This document shows positions 17,722 through 27,126 of a DNA stretch of 62,502 nt, piece by piece. A model generated the notes under the pieces. That model had not been told where the DNA came from and did not search any database. It saw only the letters and a list, made by a program, of their open reading frames with translations. Made by a program: the position numbers and the translations under genes. Within the stretch, counting starts at the first letter, position 1. Every line of letters starts with the position of its first letter. The DNA is from Verrucomicrobiota bacterium (GTDB lineage Bacteria > Verrucomicrobiota > Verrucomicrobiia > Opitutales > UBA2995): positions 1 through 62,502 of the forward strand of contig JAQBYJ010000022.1 of assembly GCA_027622555.1 (NCBI GenBank), read 5' to 3'.

Positions 17722-18219
17722 TTAATCCTCATTCTTTAGAAAAGTGAGCAGGTCTACGAACTTGGAAAGATTTGCCTCATCTATTCTGATCAAATCTTTA
17801 TGGGCCTCGATCAACATGTTCTTTTTCTGATCTTCTGTTTGCTCTTCCTCCACAAGACCTGTTGAAGTGCCATCAGGTCCTTTAACACTGTCTTCTACAA
17901 TAGTTACGATTCTCCGAAGTCCCAAATTGTTCACTAACTCGAGGTTTCGTTTGTTAAGGCTAGCAAGCTGTAATTCACCAGGAGAACTCACTCGCTTCGT
18001 TTCCAGGGCGGCACCAGCTAAGATTCCCAAAAACGTGCTGTCCATTCCTGTACAATCTGAGAAGTCCAAAAGAAACTCGCGCTCTCCTTTATCGAACATT
18101 CTGCGGAAAAATGTTCTCAGAGGACTGCAATTCAAGAAATTGGCCCGACCGTGAATGTTCACCAGTATGGGTCGCCTCGACACATCGACCACAAAGGTCG
18201 GCTCCGTATCCTCGGCCAT
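17722..18219 (-). CDS. STAS-domain protein, anti-sigma factor antagonist-like
   Basis: Residues 15-115 form a STAS domain: RRPILVNIHGRANFLNCSPL, then FLLDFSDCTGMDSTFLGILA, in which Ser in DST is the position phosphorylated in SpoIIAA/RsbV-type antagonists. STAS antagonists release sigma factors or other partners from anti-sigma kinases when dephosphorylated. The 50-residue C-terminal extension is charged and helical (EEEQTEDQKKNMLIEAHKDL) and is not part of the standard domain. No kinase or phosphatase of such a switch is adjacent. It lies 12 bases behind acnA on the same strand, so it is probably co-transcribed with aconitase; a functional connection is inference only. Confidence 0.88.
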   Translation of the reverse strand: MAEDTEPTFVVDVSRRPILVNIHGRANFLNCSPLRTFFRRMFDKGEREFLLDFSDCTGMDSTFLGILAGAALETKRVSSPGELQLASLNKRNLELVNNLGLRRIVTIVEDSVKGPDGTSTGLVEEEQTEDQKKNMLIEAHKDLIRIDEANLSKFVDLLTFLKNED

Positions 18220-18231
18220 AATACTACAGAT

Positions 18232-20958
18232 TTATTGAGAAGAAATTATGTTTCTAAGAACATAGGGTAATATGCCGCCATGACGGTAGTACTCCACCTC
18301 AATAGATGTATCGATACGCAATTTTACCTGAGTTTTTTGGCTGCTTCCGTCAATACGTTTGACTTCCATATCCAACACAATTCCTGGCTGTAACTCATTC
18401 GAAAGTCCGGAAATAGAAATTTCCTCAGAACCATCCAACTGAAGTGAATCGATAGTTTCACCTTCGATAAACTCTAATGGAAGAACTCCCATTCCAAGAA
18501 GGTTGCTTCGGTGGATTCTTTCGAAACTTTTTGCAACAACGGCTTTTACACCAAGCAGGTTTGTTCCCTTGGCGGCCCAGTCACGGGAACTTCCCATTCC
18601 ATAATCAACACCGCCAAATACAATTGTTCCGGTACCACTATTTTTGTATTCCTGACTCGCATCGTATATCGACATCATTTTCGCTTCCGGCATGAGTTTT
18701 GTGTATCCACCTTCCTTACCGTCAGCCATGCGGTTCTTAATCCGCACATTGGCAAATGTGCCACGTGTCATGATTTTGTCGTTGCCCCGTCGAGAACCAT
18801 AGGAATTAAAATTTTGGGGTTCAACGCCTTTTGAAATCAAAAACTTACCTGCCGGAGTGTCGGCCTTGAAAGCACCTGCCGGAGAAATGTGATCTGTGGT
18901 TACAGAATCTCCGAGTATCGCCAATGGACGAAGATCTACTAGATTTTCAATCTGGTTAGGTTCCATCGAGAAGTTGTCGAAAAATGGAGGCTCCTGGATG
19001 TAGGTGCTTTCTTCCTTCCAATTGAAAATGTCTCCTTCGCCAGAATCGATCGACTGCCATTCAGCAGACGCATCCATGATTTTGGAGTATTGATTTGTGA
19101 ACATTTCGGACTTCAAGCCGCTTGCAACCAAGGACTGTACTTCTTCCTGAGTTGGCCAAAGATCTTTTAGATAGACAGGGTTTCTGTCCGAATCATTTCC
19201 GATAACATCCTCATTGAGATTAATATCGACTGTGCCGGCCAACGCATAAGCGACAACCAACGGAGGCGACATTAGAAAATTTGCCCGAATCGATCCATGC
19301 ACCCGCGCTTCGAAATTGCGATTTCCGGACAGAACGCTCGCCGCGACTAAATCACCTTCGCGAATGGCACTCTCAATTGGTTCTGCCAATGGCCCGCTGT
19401 TACCTATGCAGGTGGTACAACCATACCCGACTAAATTGAATCCGATTTTATCCAGATACTCTTGAAGACCCGTTTCTTCTAAATATTCAGTAACTACGCG
19501 TGAGCCAGGTGCCAAGCTGGTTTTGACGGTCGAGTTAATTGTCATTCCTTTTTCCACAGCCTTTTTGGCAACAAGGCCAGCGGCGATCATTACATTAGGA
19601 TTGGACGTATTGGTGCAACTGGTGATGGCTGCTATTAACACATTACCGTGTCCAATTTCTGATTCTGCAACAGCCACCCCACCCTCACCAGAACGAACAG
19701 GCACCTTTTCTGTGATGGTATCAAGCGACTTTCCAAATCCACCTTCAGCCACTGGCATTTCAAAAAGTGAACGGAATCGCTCTTTTAGTTCAGGGACGTT
19801 GATTCGATCCTGCGGTCTTTTGGGACCAGCCACACTTGGGACTACCTTTGTTAAATCGAGGTCGATAGATTTGGTGTATTCAATTTCGCCAGCCTTAGGA
19901 ATACCGAACAATCCTTGAGCTTCGAAGTAGGTCTTTACTTGTTTTATCGAAGCTTCAGTGCGTCCGGTCAATCGAAGGTAATCGAGAGTCTTTTCATCGA
20001 TTGGGAAGAATCCCATCGTTGCTCCATATTCGGGTGCCATATTGGCGACGGTAGCTCGGTCAGCCAAAGTAAGGTTTTCCGTACCTTCACCATAAAACTC
20101 GACAAATTTTCCAACCACTTTTTCTGCACGAAGCAGTTCAGTAACATGAAGAGCCAGATCTGTTGCGGTCACACCTTCACAAAGACTACCTGTCATGTTT
20201 ACACCAATAACTTCCGGGGTCTGGAAATAAACAGGTTGGCCAAGCATTCCAGCTTCTGCTTCAATACCGCCAACACCCCAACCAACAACTCCGAGGCCAT
20301 TGATCATTGTGGTGTGTGAATCAGTACCAACCAGCGTATCTGGATAAAGAACACTCGAATCACCCTCAACCTTTTCGAATACCACACGGGCCAAATACTC
20401 CAGATTCACCTGGTGAACAATACCTATGCTTGGAGGAACAACCTGAAAAGTATCAAAGGCTTGTTGACCCCATTTCAAGAACTCATAGCGCTCGCGATTG
20501 CGTTCGAATTCCATAGCCAAGTTTTGCTTAAAGGCATCAAGCGTTCCACTACGATCCACTTGAACAGAGTGATCCACCACAAGATCAACAGGAACCAACG
20601 GCTCTATACATTTTGCGTCTTTTCCCAGACGAGCGACAGCAGACCGCATCGCAGCCAGGTCGACCAACAAAGGAACACCGGTAAAATCCTGAAGCACAAT
20701 GCGAGATACTACGAAAGGAATTTCGCTCAAGGATGGAGCCTTTGCATTCCAATTGGCCAAGCGTTTTACTTCCTCTTCTGTAATATTTTTCCCATCACAA
20801 TTGCGTAGAACTGATTCTAAAACAATCCGAATACTAACTGGAAGTTTGGAGATTGGACCCACATCGCTGGATTCGAGTGCAGGAAGAGAGTAATAATACT
20901 TACCTTCCGACTCGTTCAAAGTGCGTAGGGAATTAAACGGATTGTTTAAGCTACTCAT
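18232..20958 (-). CDS. acnA: Aconitate hydratase, AcnA/IRP type
   Basis: Aconitase isomerises citrate to isocitrate in the TCA cycle with a [4Fe-4S] cluster. The protein has 908 residues, the length of AcnA/IRP1-type enzymes. Cluster ligands are visible in [12 protein letters not shown] and [13 protein letters not shown]. Substrate-binding motifs [38 protein letters not shown] and [20 protein letters not shown] are intact, the last lying in the swivel domain. Family members can bind mRNA when the cluster is lost, which may matter for stress response. The STAS gene follows after 12 bases. The sucAB-lpdA operon elsewhere in this window supplies a later TCA step. Confidence 0.97.
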   Translation of the reverse strand: MSSLNNPFNSLRTLNESEGKYYYSLPALESSDVGPISKLPVSIRIVLESVLRNCDGKNITEEEVKRLANWNAKAPSLSEIPFVVSRIVLQDFTGVPLLVDLAAMRSAVARLGKDAKCIEPLVPVDLVVDHSVQVDRSGTLDAFKQNLAMEFERNRERYEFLKWGQQAFDTFQVVPPSIGIVHQVNLEYLARVVFEKVEGDSSVLYPDTLVGTDSHTTMINGLGVVGWGVGGIEAEAGMLGQPVYFQTPEVIGVNMTGSLCEGVTATDLALHVTELLRAEKVVGKFVEFYGEGTENLTLADRATVANMAPEYGATMGFFPIDEKTLDYLRLTGRTEASIKQVKTYFEAQGLFGIPKAGEIEYTKSIDLDLTKVVPSVAGPKRPQDRINVPELKERFRSLFEMPVAEGGFGKSLDTITEKVPVRSGEGGVAVAESEIGHGNVLIAAITSCTNTSNPNVMIAAGLVAKKAVEKGMTINSTVKTSLAPGSRVVTEYLEETGLQEYLDKIGFNLVGYGCTTCIGNSGPLAEPIESAIREGDLVAASVLSGNRNFEARVHGSIRANFLMSPPLVVAYALAGTVDINLNEDVIGNDSDRNPVYLKDLWPTQEEVQSLVASGLKSEMFTNQYSKIMDASAEWQSIDSGEGDIFNWKEESTYIQEPPFFDNFSMEPNQIENLVDLRPLAILGDSVTTDHISPAGAFKADTPAGKFLISKGVEPQNFNSYGSRRGNDKIMTRGTFANVRIKNRMADGKEGGYTKLMPEAKMMSIYDASQEYKNSGTGTIVFGGVDYGMGSSRDWAAKGTNLLGVKAVVAKSFERIHRSNLLGMGVLPLEFIEGETIDSLQLDGSEEISISGLSNELQPGIVLDMEVKRIDGSSQKTQVKLRIDTSIEVEYYRHGGILPYVLRNIISSQ

Positions 20959-21002
20959 AAAAAATGAAAAGAACTGAACTATTCGACTTCGAGAAAACCT
21001 AC

Positions 21003-21473
21003 TTATTGAAGAGCGGCCTTAATGGCATCAAAATCTGGAAGAACTTTTGGATCGTCGCTGCTGGAACTAAATTGAATAGTACCTTCAGCATCGATTACAA
21101 AAGCTGAACGTTTTGCGGGGCCATCGTATCCCACAAATCCTTCATACATCACATCATAAGCTTTGCTCACATCGTGGTTGTAATCGCTCAACAATGGAAA
21201 ATTTAAGCTATTCTTCTGGGCAAATGCTTCCTGGGCGAATGGACTGTCTCCACTGATAGCATATACCTTCGACCCCAATTCATTGTAGTCGGCCAGGCTA
21301 TCACGCATTGAACAAAGTTCTGTTTCACAAACTCCGGTAAAGGCAAAAGGGAAGAAAAGAAGCAGTGTTTTTCCAGATCCGTAATTATCGCTAAGTGTGA
21401 TTTCCTGCAGTCCCTCTGCATTTTTTGTTTTAAGAGTAAAATCAGGTGCTTTGGTTCCAACTTCTAAGGCCAT
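21003..21473 (-). CDS. Peroxiredoxin (AhpE/PrxQ-like)
   Basis: A 156-residue thiol peroxidase that reduces hydrogen peroxide and organic hydroperoxides. The active site [19 protein letters not shown] has the peroxidatic Cys49 in a TxxC motif and a second Cys54 five residues later. The second Cys is placed as in PrxQ/BCP enzymes (C-x4-C), whereas the surrounding AFTG resembles AhpE. AHP-type downstream features ([15 protein letters not shown]) are present. I infer a one-domain cytosolic enzyme; the reductant is unknown. It lies 44 bases behind the acnA start on the same strand, and divergently from tyrS. Confidence 0.9.
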   Translation of the reverse strand: MALEVGTKAPDFTLKTKNAEGLQEITLSDNYGSGKTLLLFFPFAFTGVCETELCSMRDSLADYNELGSKVYAISGDSPFAQEAFAQKNSLNFPLLSDYNHDVSKAYDVMYEGFVGYDGPAKRSAFVIDAEGTIQFSSSSDDPKVLPDFDAIKAALQ

Positions 21474-21645
21474 GGTATTGGGTGTTATAGTTTTTAGTTT
21501 TGGTGATTATTAAAACAGAAAACAATGGGGTGAAAATGTGCCTTGGCAATGATTTCCCACACAAATCCTAAATTTCGTACAATCATGAGCCAAGACCTTT
21601 ACTATTGAAACTCCTGCAGGAAACCGAAATTTATTATCGCTTCTT

Positions 21646-22824
21646 ATGAACGTTATTGAAGAGATCCGCCGAGGTACTGATGCCATTTTAAATGAGGAAG
21701 AGCTCGAGAAGAAGCTCCTGAAGAACCGACCTCTTCGTGTAAAACTAGGGGCTGATCCTACGAAGCCCGACCTCACACTTGGCCACACGGTCGTTTTGCA
21801 AAAGTTGAGGCAATTTCAAGACCTAGGGCACATAGCCGTTCTAATCATTGGCGACTTTACCGCCCGGATTGGGGATCCCTCAGGCAAATCGGCCACGCGA
21901 CCCGAACTGACCAAGGAAGAAATTGCTGAAAATGGAAAAACTTACATCGATCAAGTTTACCGGATACTTGATCCTGAAAAAACTGAAATTCACTACAATA
22001 GTGAGTGGCTGGCATCACTGACCTTTGAAGATACATTAAATCTTCTCCGTAAAATGACGGTCGCCAGGATGCTCGAGCGCGATGATTTTTCCAAACGCTA
22101 CAAATCCCAGACACCTATTTCAGTCGTTGAATTCGTTTACCCTCTCTCTCAAGGCTACGATTCGGTTGTGCTTAAGGCTGATATTGAATTGGGTGGAACC
22201 GATCAGCTTTTTAATCTCCTGGTAGGTCGACAATTGCAAAAAGATGACGGCCAAGAAGAACAAGTGGTTATAACCTTACCCTTGCTGGTGGGTCTCGATG
22301 GGGTTAACAAGATGTCCAAGAGCCTGGGGAATTACATAGGCCTGAACGACTCGGCGAAGGAAGTATTCGGAAAAGTAATGTCGATCAGCGACGATCTCAT
22401 GTGGAATTACTGGACCACCCTTTTTTACAAAACAGACGATGAAATCGAATCTTTGAAGCAAGAACACCCAATGACGGTTAAAAAATCGCTGGCAGTGGCT
22501 ATAACAACGCGACTTCACGACCAAGTAACGGCCGAATATGAACTTCAACAATTTGAGCAAGTTTTCTCAAAAGGACAAACTCCGACGGAAATGGACGAAA
22601 TAATTTGGTCCAATATTTCAGACGGAGCTCAATCATTGGGAATATTGGAATTATTGGGCAATTCTGGCAAATTTCCTAGCCGGAAAGAGGCCAAACGTCT
22701 CCTTCTACAAGGAGCAGTCAAGGTCGATGGTGCTAAATCAGCAATTGATCAAAAGGTCGAAAAACCTCAAACTGAAATGATCATTCAAGCAGGTAAACGA
22801 TTGTTTTTCAAAGTCTTACCGTAA
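21646..22824 (+). CDS. tyrS: Tyrosine--tRNA ligase
   Basis: This class I synthetase charges tRNA-Tyr. The 392 residues hold the HIGH-like motif PDLTLGHTVVLQKLRQFQDL, the tyrosine pocket (FVYPLSQGYDSVVLKADIEL, GGTDQLFNLLVGRQLQ) and KMSKS in NKMSKSLGNYIGLND. The C-terminal 60 residues form an S4-like tRNA-binding domain (FPSRKEAKRLLLQGAVKVDG). The first Met at 21646 gives the expected short N-terminus. The gene stands alone, divergent from the peroxiredoxin. Confidence 0.95.
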   Translation: MNVIEEIRRGTDAILNEEELEKKLLKNRPLRVKLGADPTKPDLTLGHTVVLQKLRQFQDLGHIAVLIIGDFTARIGDPSGKSATRPELTKEEIAENGKTYIDQVYRILDPEKTEIHYNSEWLASLTFEDTLNLLRKMTVARMLERDDFSKRYKSQTPISVVEFVYPLSQGYDSVVLKADIELGGTDQLFNLLVGRQLQKDDGQEEQVVITLPLLVGLDGVNKMSKSLGNYIGLNDSAKEVFGKVMSISDDLMWNYWTTLFYKTDDEIESLKQEHPMTVKKSLAVAITTRLHDQVTAEYELQQFEQVFSKGQTPTEMDEIIWSNISDGAQSLGILELLGNSGKFPSRKEAKRLLLQGAVKVDGAKSAIDQKVEKPQTEMIIQAGKRLFFKVLP

Positions 22825-23157
22825 TAGGGAAGCAATTATATGGGGGATTTTACCTCCATTCCTCTGTATTTGCCTTTCTCCTACACAAACCGGGAAGTTT
22901 GAAAAATCTATGTATTTTTGGTTTACTTCTTCAATTTGAGTCTTTTTATTATTAATTAACAAGTCAGCTCAATATCTCAAATACTCCTTTTCAACCACAT
23001 TTCGCACAAGCTGAGTGCGTCTCACTTTCAAACTTTGGTAGCAGGTTAAAAGGATAAGTTGGGATTGTAGAGGGTATGAATTAAGGTTTCATGCCCTCTG
23101 CTTCTGTACAGACAAGTGGATTTTACGCAGATAGCGTGTAAAAAGGGTCCAATTTGC
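22825..23157. other. Intergenic stretch between tyrS and opcA
   Basis: No gene is supported in 333 bases. The two flanking genes converge, so a terminator is expected. The only clear structure is the long hairpin at 23069-23099. The rest is AT-rich without strong repeats. Confidence 0.5.
23069..23099. terminator. Long hairpin between convergent tyrS and opcA
   Basis: Arms AGAGGGTATGAA and TTCATGCCCTCT pair over 12 positions with one T-G wobble and a 7-base loop. No T run follows on either strand, so classic rho-independent termination is doubtful. It may be a transcript-stabilising hairpin or a site for factor-dependent termination. Confidence 0.45.
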
Positions 23158-24156
23158 TCAGTTATTGAAAAAGATTGCCTCGGCTAAAGTCGCTTCAGGA
23201 GATAGAATTCCTGACCTTAGAACGTAAGAAAAGTCACCACGCTCCATACAACCGCTCAATTTCGCTGTTCCAGACGAAATTTCAGATTCGAAGCGAAGGT
23301 TTCTTTGGTCTTCGTAATCAAAATGGAGGGCAAAATCGCTTACCTCTTCTTCTGGAGCGGTTTCCACAACAACCCTATCAAAAGGTAAAGTGTGGCCAGA
23401 AATCGATGCACATTCTTTAAGACAATTAAAAATCCAATGCGAAAGAGCACCTCCTTCTGAGGAATATTTTGAAGAACAACTAAGATTTGCAGTGGCCAGC
23501 TTATCAACCAGGCTGCTGGGCTGAAATCCACTTAAAACCTTTCCGATAGTTTGGCGAACTGGAAGAAGTCGAGCGTAGCTCAAATCTCTAAAACCTTCAG
23601 GGTCATCCAGTTGACTACTGAAGCCTTGGCCATCAATCGAAGAATCATAAACTTTCCTCTTACAGAGCTTAATGAAGTTTTTGTAGATCGAATTTATTCG
23701 CTCAGCGGGAAGCCGATGGGTCCAATAATAAGTCGGTAAATCGCTTTCCAACCACACAGAGACCTGGTTCTCCAAATACTTAGGTGCATTAATATCGTAA
23801 CCAAGCGTTAGGATCTCACAGCATCGCATATCTCGCCTGTTCCTACCTATGTAGCACTCGGAATAAAGCTTACCGGTTAGTAGAGTATCCGGATTCTCGG
23901 AAGGAGTGGGACTTAGAATAATAATCCGACTTGGATAACTGTGCGCAAACTCGTTCAAAGTCTTGAAAAGGTGTTTGGCTTCTTCTGGAGTCGTTCCATA
24001 ACCCAAATGCAAAATGAGGTTCATTTGAGAAGCCCGAAACTCAGATGGAGCAACCGACCCTTTAATAGGTTCCGATTCCCACATTTTCGCCATGGTTGAA
24101 ACCACTTCGGAAACGGGGAGCTCAATCCCAGGAATGACGCTGAATACTGAGGCCAT
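23158..24156 (-). CDS. opcA: OpcA-like glucose-6-phosphate dehydrogenase assembly protein
   Basis: The 332 residues resemble OpcA of cyanobacteria and Actinobacteria, which activates or assembles glucose-6-phosphate dehydrogenase. Recognisable segments are ASQMNLILHLGYG, SRIIILSPTPSENPDTLLTG and LENQVSVWLESDLPTYYWTH, the last containing the LP.YYWW/TH feature of the family, followed by RKVYDSSIDG. Its ATG overlaps the zwf stop by one base (TAATG), so the two are co-translated and probably form one functional unit. In cyanobacteria OpcA participates in redox control of the oxidative pentose phosphate pathway; that is not demonstrated for this group. Confidence 0.88.
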   Translation of the reverse strand: MASVFSVIPGIELPVSEVVSTMAKMWESEPIKGSVAPSEFRASQMNLILHLGYGTTPEEAKHLFKTLNEFAHSYPSRIIILSPTPSENPDTLLTGKLYSECYIGRNRRDMRCCEILTLGYDINAPKYLENQVSVWLESDLPTYYWTHRLPAERINSIYKNFIKLCKRKVYDSSIDGQGFSSQLDDPEGFRDLSYARLLPVRQTIGKVLSGFQPSSLVDKLATANLSCSSKYSSEGGALSHWIFNCLKECASISGHTLPFDRVVVETAPEEEVSDFALHFDYEDQRNLRFESEISSGTAKLSGCMERGDFSYVLRSGILSPEATLAEAIFFNN

Positions 24157-25703
24157 TAAGGTCCGGGCTTACGCCACTGGTGGTTATTTCTCCAAAGAAG
24201 CTGATCAGCGTCCAAAGGGCCCCATGAGCCAGACTGATATTCAGCCATACCTTGATTTCCGCAGGATTCCCAAAAATCGAGGATCGGAGTGATTATCTTC
24301 CAGGACGCTTCGGTCTCATCCCCGCGAATAAACAAGGTATTGTCTCCTATCATAGCATCCAGGATGAGACGCTCATAGGCCTCTGGTGTATTGGATCCAT
24401 AGGTCGTTTTGTAGCGAAAATTCATCCTCACAGGTTGTGTACGAGTCTCCAATCCGGGAATCTTTGAATTCATGACCAATGACACACCTTCATCTGGCTG
24501 AATTTGAATCACCATCGTGTTTGCTGATAAATCGAACGCATTGTTGTTACTAAATAAAATGCCAGGTGGTGTTTTAAACTGAATGGCAATTTCACTCACT
24601 CGCCGAGCCATTCGCTTTCCAGAGCGAAGGTAGAAAGGCACTCCTTCCCAACGCCAATTGTTGATGGATAAACGCAGAGCAGCGTAGGTTTCGGTTGAAG
24701 AATCATCAGGAATACCAGATTCGTCGAGGTAAGGTGGAACTTTTTTTCCTCCGACCAAGCCCTCAGTGTAACGAGCTCGCACCACATCGGTATTTTTGGA
24801 ACCCAATTCAAGAGGCTGAATGGCTTTAAGCAGCTTTACTTTTTCATCCCTAATGGACTCAGGATCCAACGAAACCGGTGGCTCCATGGCCGTTAAACTC
24901 AATAATTGCATGGTATGATTTTGAATCATGTCCCGAAGCGCGCCACTCGTATCGTAATAGCCTCCTCGCGATCCCACTCCCAGATCTTCAGATACAGTAA
25001 TTTGTACGCATTCGACAAAGTTTCGGTTCCAAAGTGGTTCGAAAATCGAATTGGCAAATCGCTGAACCAATAAATCCTGAACCGTCTCTTTTCCGAGATA
25101 ATGATCAATTCTGTAGATCTGAGACTCTTCAAAATGCTGATTAATGGTAGCATTTAAGGAACGGGCTGATTCGAGGTCTTTACCAAATGGCTTTTCAACG
25201 ACCACCTTGGAGGCAATAGACGTGTGCAAATGCTTTGAAGCTAATCCACAATTCCCCAGGTTAGAAACTACATTGGGGAAAACTCCAGGTGGAGTTGATA
25301 TATAAAACAGCACCTGCAAATCTCGACCAATTTCCTTTTCATAGGTTTCAATCTGATCTTTAAGCTTTTTATAACCAGCAGGATCATCGTAGGGACCATC
25401 TACATAACAAGTATTTGCCCGCAGGCGACCCCAGATTTGTTCATCCAGCTCTCTCCGCGAAAACTCTTTGAGAGATTCTTCGGCCAATTCCCTAAAGGAT
25501 TCGTTCGGTATCGGTTTTCTTCCGAATCCAATTAGAAAGAAATCTGATGGGAGCAAGTTATCTAAGGCCAGATTGTAGATCGCTGGAACCAACTTTCTGG
25601 CGGTCAAATCTCCGGAAGCACCAAAGATGACCACCGCAGTGGGTGGAGCTCCTCGATGTTTACTGAGACCCTGCAAAAAGGGATGTCTTTTTTCTGAAGG
25701 CAT
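24156..25703 (-). CDS. zwf: Glucose-6-phosphate 1-dehydrogenase
   Basis: This 515-residue enzyme oxidises glucose 6-phosphate to 6-phosphogluconolactone and makes NADPH. The N-terminal dinucleotide-binding motif is IFGASGDLTARKLVPAIYNL. The substrate/catalytic segment RIDHYLGKETVQDLLVQRFA carries the signature His and Lys. Further conserved pieces are VPFYLRSGKRMARRVSEIAI and YERLILDAMIGDNTLFIRGD. The start at 25703 matches the expected length. No gnd, pgl or edd is adjacent. The opcA overlap suggests that activity is modulated by an assembly partner. Confidence 0.96.
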   Translation of the reverse strand: MPSEKRHPFLQGLSKHRGAPPTAVVIFGASGDLTARKLVPAIYNLALDNLLPSDFFLIGFGRKPIPNESFRELAEESLKEFSRRELDEQIWGRLRANTCYVDGPYDDPAGYKKLKDQIETYEKEIGRDLQVLFYISTPPGVFPNVVSNLGNCGLASKHLHTSIASKVVVEKPFGKDLESARSLNATINQHFEESQIYRIDHYLGKETVQDLLVQRFANSIFEPLWNRNFVECVQITVSEDLGVGSRGGYYDTSGALRDMIQNHTMQLLSLTAMEPPVSLDPESIRDEKVKLLKAIQPLELGSKNTDVVRARYTEGLVGGKKVPPYLDESGIPDDSSTETYAALRLSINNWRWEGVPFYLRSGKRMARRVSEIAIQFKTPPGILFSNNNAFDLSANTMVIQIQPDEGVSLVMNSKIPGLETRTQPVRMNFRYKTTYGSNTPEAYERLILDAMIGDNTLFIRGDETEASWKIITPILDFWESCGNQGMAEYQSGSWGPLDADQLLWRNNHQWRKPGP

Positions 25704-25830
25704 AGAGTGATTTTTTTAAGACGCGAATAAAACGAGCATAGCCAATACCAAGGCAACACCATTAGTAGAAATTTGGATGAATTTCTTTCATTAAATCTAT
25801 AAGAATTTAACTTTAGGTCATTTGTCAGTT

Positions 25831-26223
25831 TTACCAATCGATATTTGAAAAATGAAATATCTCCCAATTTTTCTCAGGAGAATGGTTCACTTCAACAACA
25901 TCCAAACGATAAGTAATCGGTGTCCGTTTTAGAGTTCGCATGTAAGCTTGAGCTGCCCGTTTTAACGCACGTTTCTTTCGATTATCCACGGAGTAATAGC
26001 CAGGGACCAATCCTCCAGCACGTCGCGTTTTAACTTCAACAAAAACCAGGATTTCGGACTCGTAAGCAATCAAATCTACCTCGTCTCTACCGCTTCTCCA
26101 ATTTCGCTCACAGATCTTAAAACCCTTCTCCCGGATTAAAAACTTCTCGGCGGCGAGCTCCCCTACTTGCCCGGTGGCACCAGAGTTTCCTCCAAATAAT
26201 TTCTTTAGTTTATCGAGCATCAT
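25831..26223 (-). CDS. yraN: YraN/UPF0102 family nuclease-fold protein
   Basis: The 130 residues contain the UPF0102 core: GELAAEKFLIREKGFKICER, NWRSGRDEVDLIAYESEILV and FVEVKTRR, a PD-(D/E)xK-like nuclease fold with D-E..E-x-K. A preceding hydrophilic stretch of about 20 residues precedes the core. The biochemical role of YraN is not established. It follows yccF after 3 bases. Confidence 0.9.
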   Translation of the reverse strand: MMLDKLKKLFGGNSGATGQVGELAAEKFLIREKGFKICERNWRSGRDEVDLIAYESEILVFVEVKTRRAGGLVPGYYSVDNRKKRALKRAAQAYMRTLKRTPITYRLDVVEVNHSPEKNWEIFHFSNIDW

Positions 26224-26226
26224 AGC

Positions 26227-26646
26227 TCATAGCTTCCGGGTACCTACGTTATTTATCACAACAATCTCCTTTCCGATTGGAAACAAAGCCAATCCGGCAA
26301 TTTTGAGATGCTGAATCCCAAAAGGGATGCCAATTATGGTTACGAAGAGAAGCAAAGCGGTAGTCAAATGTCCGATTGCCAACCAAAGGCCCCCTAACAC
26401 AAACCAAATTACATTTCCTACGGCACCCAATGTCCCAGTACCAATATCTTTTTCGCCACGAGATATACGGCGATCCACAAATCCTCGACCAAATGGCCAC
26501 AATACAAACACACCGATTGTAAAACAGGCCCGCCCCCATGGAATGCCCACAATCGAAATAAACATTATCACCCCAACGATGAACCAGCCGAGTCCATTTA
26601 CCGCACCGAGGAATAGAAACCAAAGAATGTTAAGTAACGTGTTCAT
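26227..26646 (-). CDS. yccF: YccF-domain inner membrane protein
   Basis: The 139-residue membrane protein contains two repeats of the YccF domain: ILWFLFLGAVNGLGWFIVGV with SIVGIPWGRACF, and NVIWFVLGGLWLAIGHLTTA with TIIGIPFGIQHLKIAGLALF. The paired WF..G and IVGIP[WF]G motifs identify the family. Its function is unknown. It abuts the TonB-domain gene (stop and start one base apart) and precedes yraN by 3 bases, so it probably belongs to a longer minus-strand transcript. Confidence 0.9.
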   Translation of the reverse strand: MNTLLNILWFLFLGAVNGLGWFIVGVIMFISIVGIPWGRACFTIGVFVLWPFGRGFVDRRISRGEKDIGTGTLGAVGNVIWFVLGGLWLAIGHLTTALLLFVTIIGIPFGIQHLKIAGLALFPIGKEIVVINNVGTRKL

Positions 26647-27126
26647 TTAATTTCTTTCCAAATTGAACTGCATGGGGGCTCGAACGCGAGTATAGACTGG
26701 GTTACCGTTTTTGATGCCAGGCTTGAACTTCCAACGCTTAACCGAATCAACAGCTGGTTGATTAAACCCTCTATTTGTTGAAGACTCGACTTCGACATCT
26801 CTGACATTTCCTTTTGGATCTACAGTAAACACAACAGAAACACTTCCCTGAATTCTACTGGATTTTAATATCGGCGGATATTGAGGGACGTAGGTTTTAG
26901 TAGCTACAGGAGCTTCATCTACTTCCACAATCTCAAATACCTTTACACCGTAGTCATCCGACTTGAGCATCAAAGAAATCGAAACGTTATAAGCTGTGTT
27001 TGGTTGGTCCGTATTATTCATTTCGATACGCCACTTGCGAATACTTTCCCTTAAAAAGAGACTCAAATCCCAAGGAAGTTTTTCGCGGAATTTCGGAAAC
27101 CGAACCCTTCCAACCGGGTCGACCAC
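26647..27126 (-). CDS. TonB C-terminal domain protein
   Basis: The last 80 residues form a TonB_C-like fold: YPPILKSSRIQGSVSVVFTV, DPKGNVRDVEVESSTNRGFN, then AVDSVKRWKFKPGIKNGNPV. The V.F.V...G.V..V.V..S....F..A....V..W.F.PG pattern is characteristic. There is no signal peptide or membrane anchor in this frame, so it cannot be a conventional energy transducer by itself. The reading frame starts at GTG 27126, inside the 3' end of the ankyrin gene (64-base overlap); an internal ATG at 27021 gives 124 residues. It may be a separate coupled gene or the detached C-terminus of an ankyrin-TonB fusion split by a frameshift. Confidence 0.75.
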   Translation of the reverse strand: MVDPVGRVRFPKFREKLPWDLSLFLRESIRKWRIEMNNTDQPNTAYNVSISLMLKSDDYGVKVFEIVEVDEAPVATKTYVPQYPPILKSSRIQGSVSVVFTVDPKGNVRDVEVESSTNRGFNQPAVDSVKRWKFKPGIKNGNPVYTRVRAPMQFNLERN

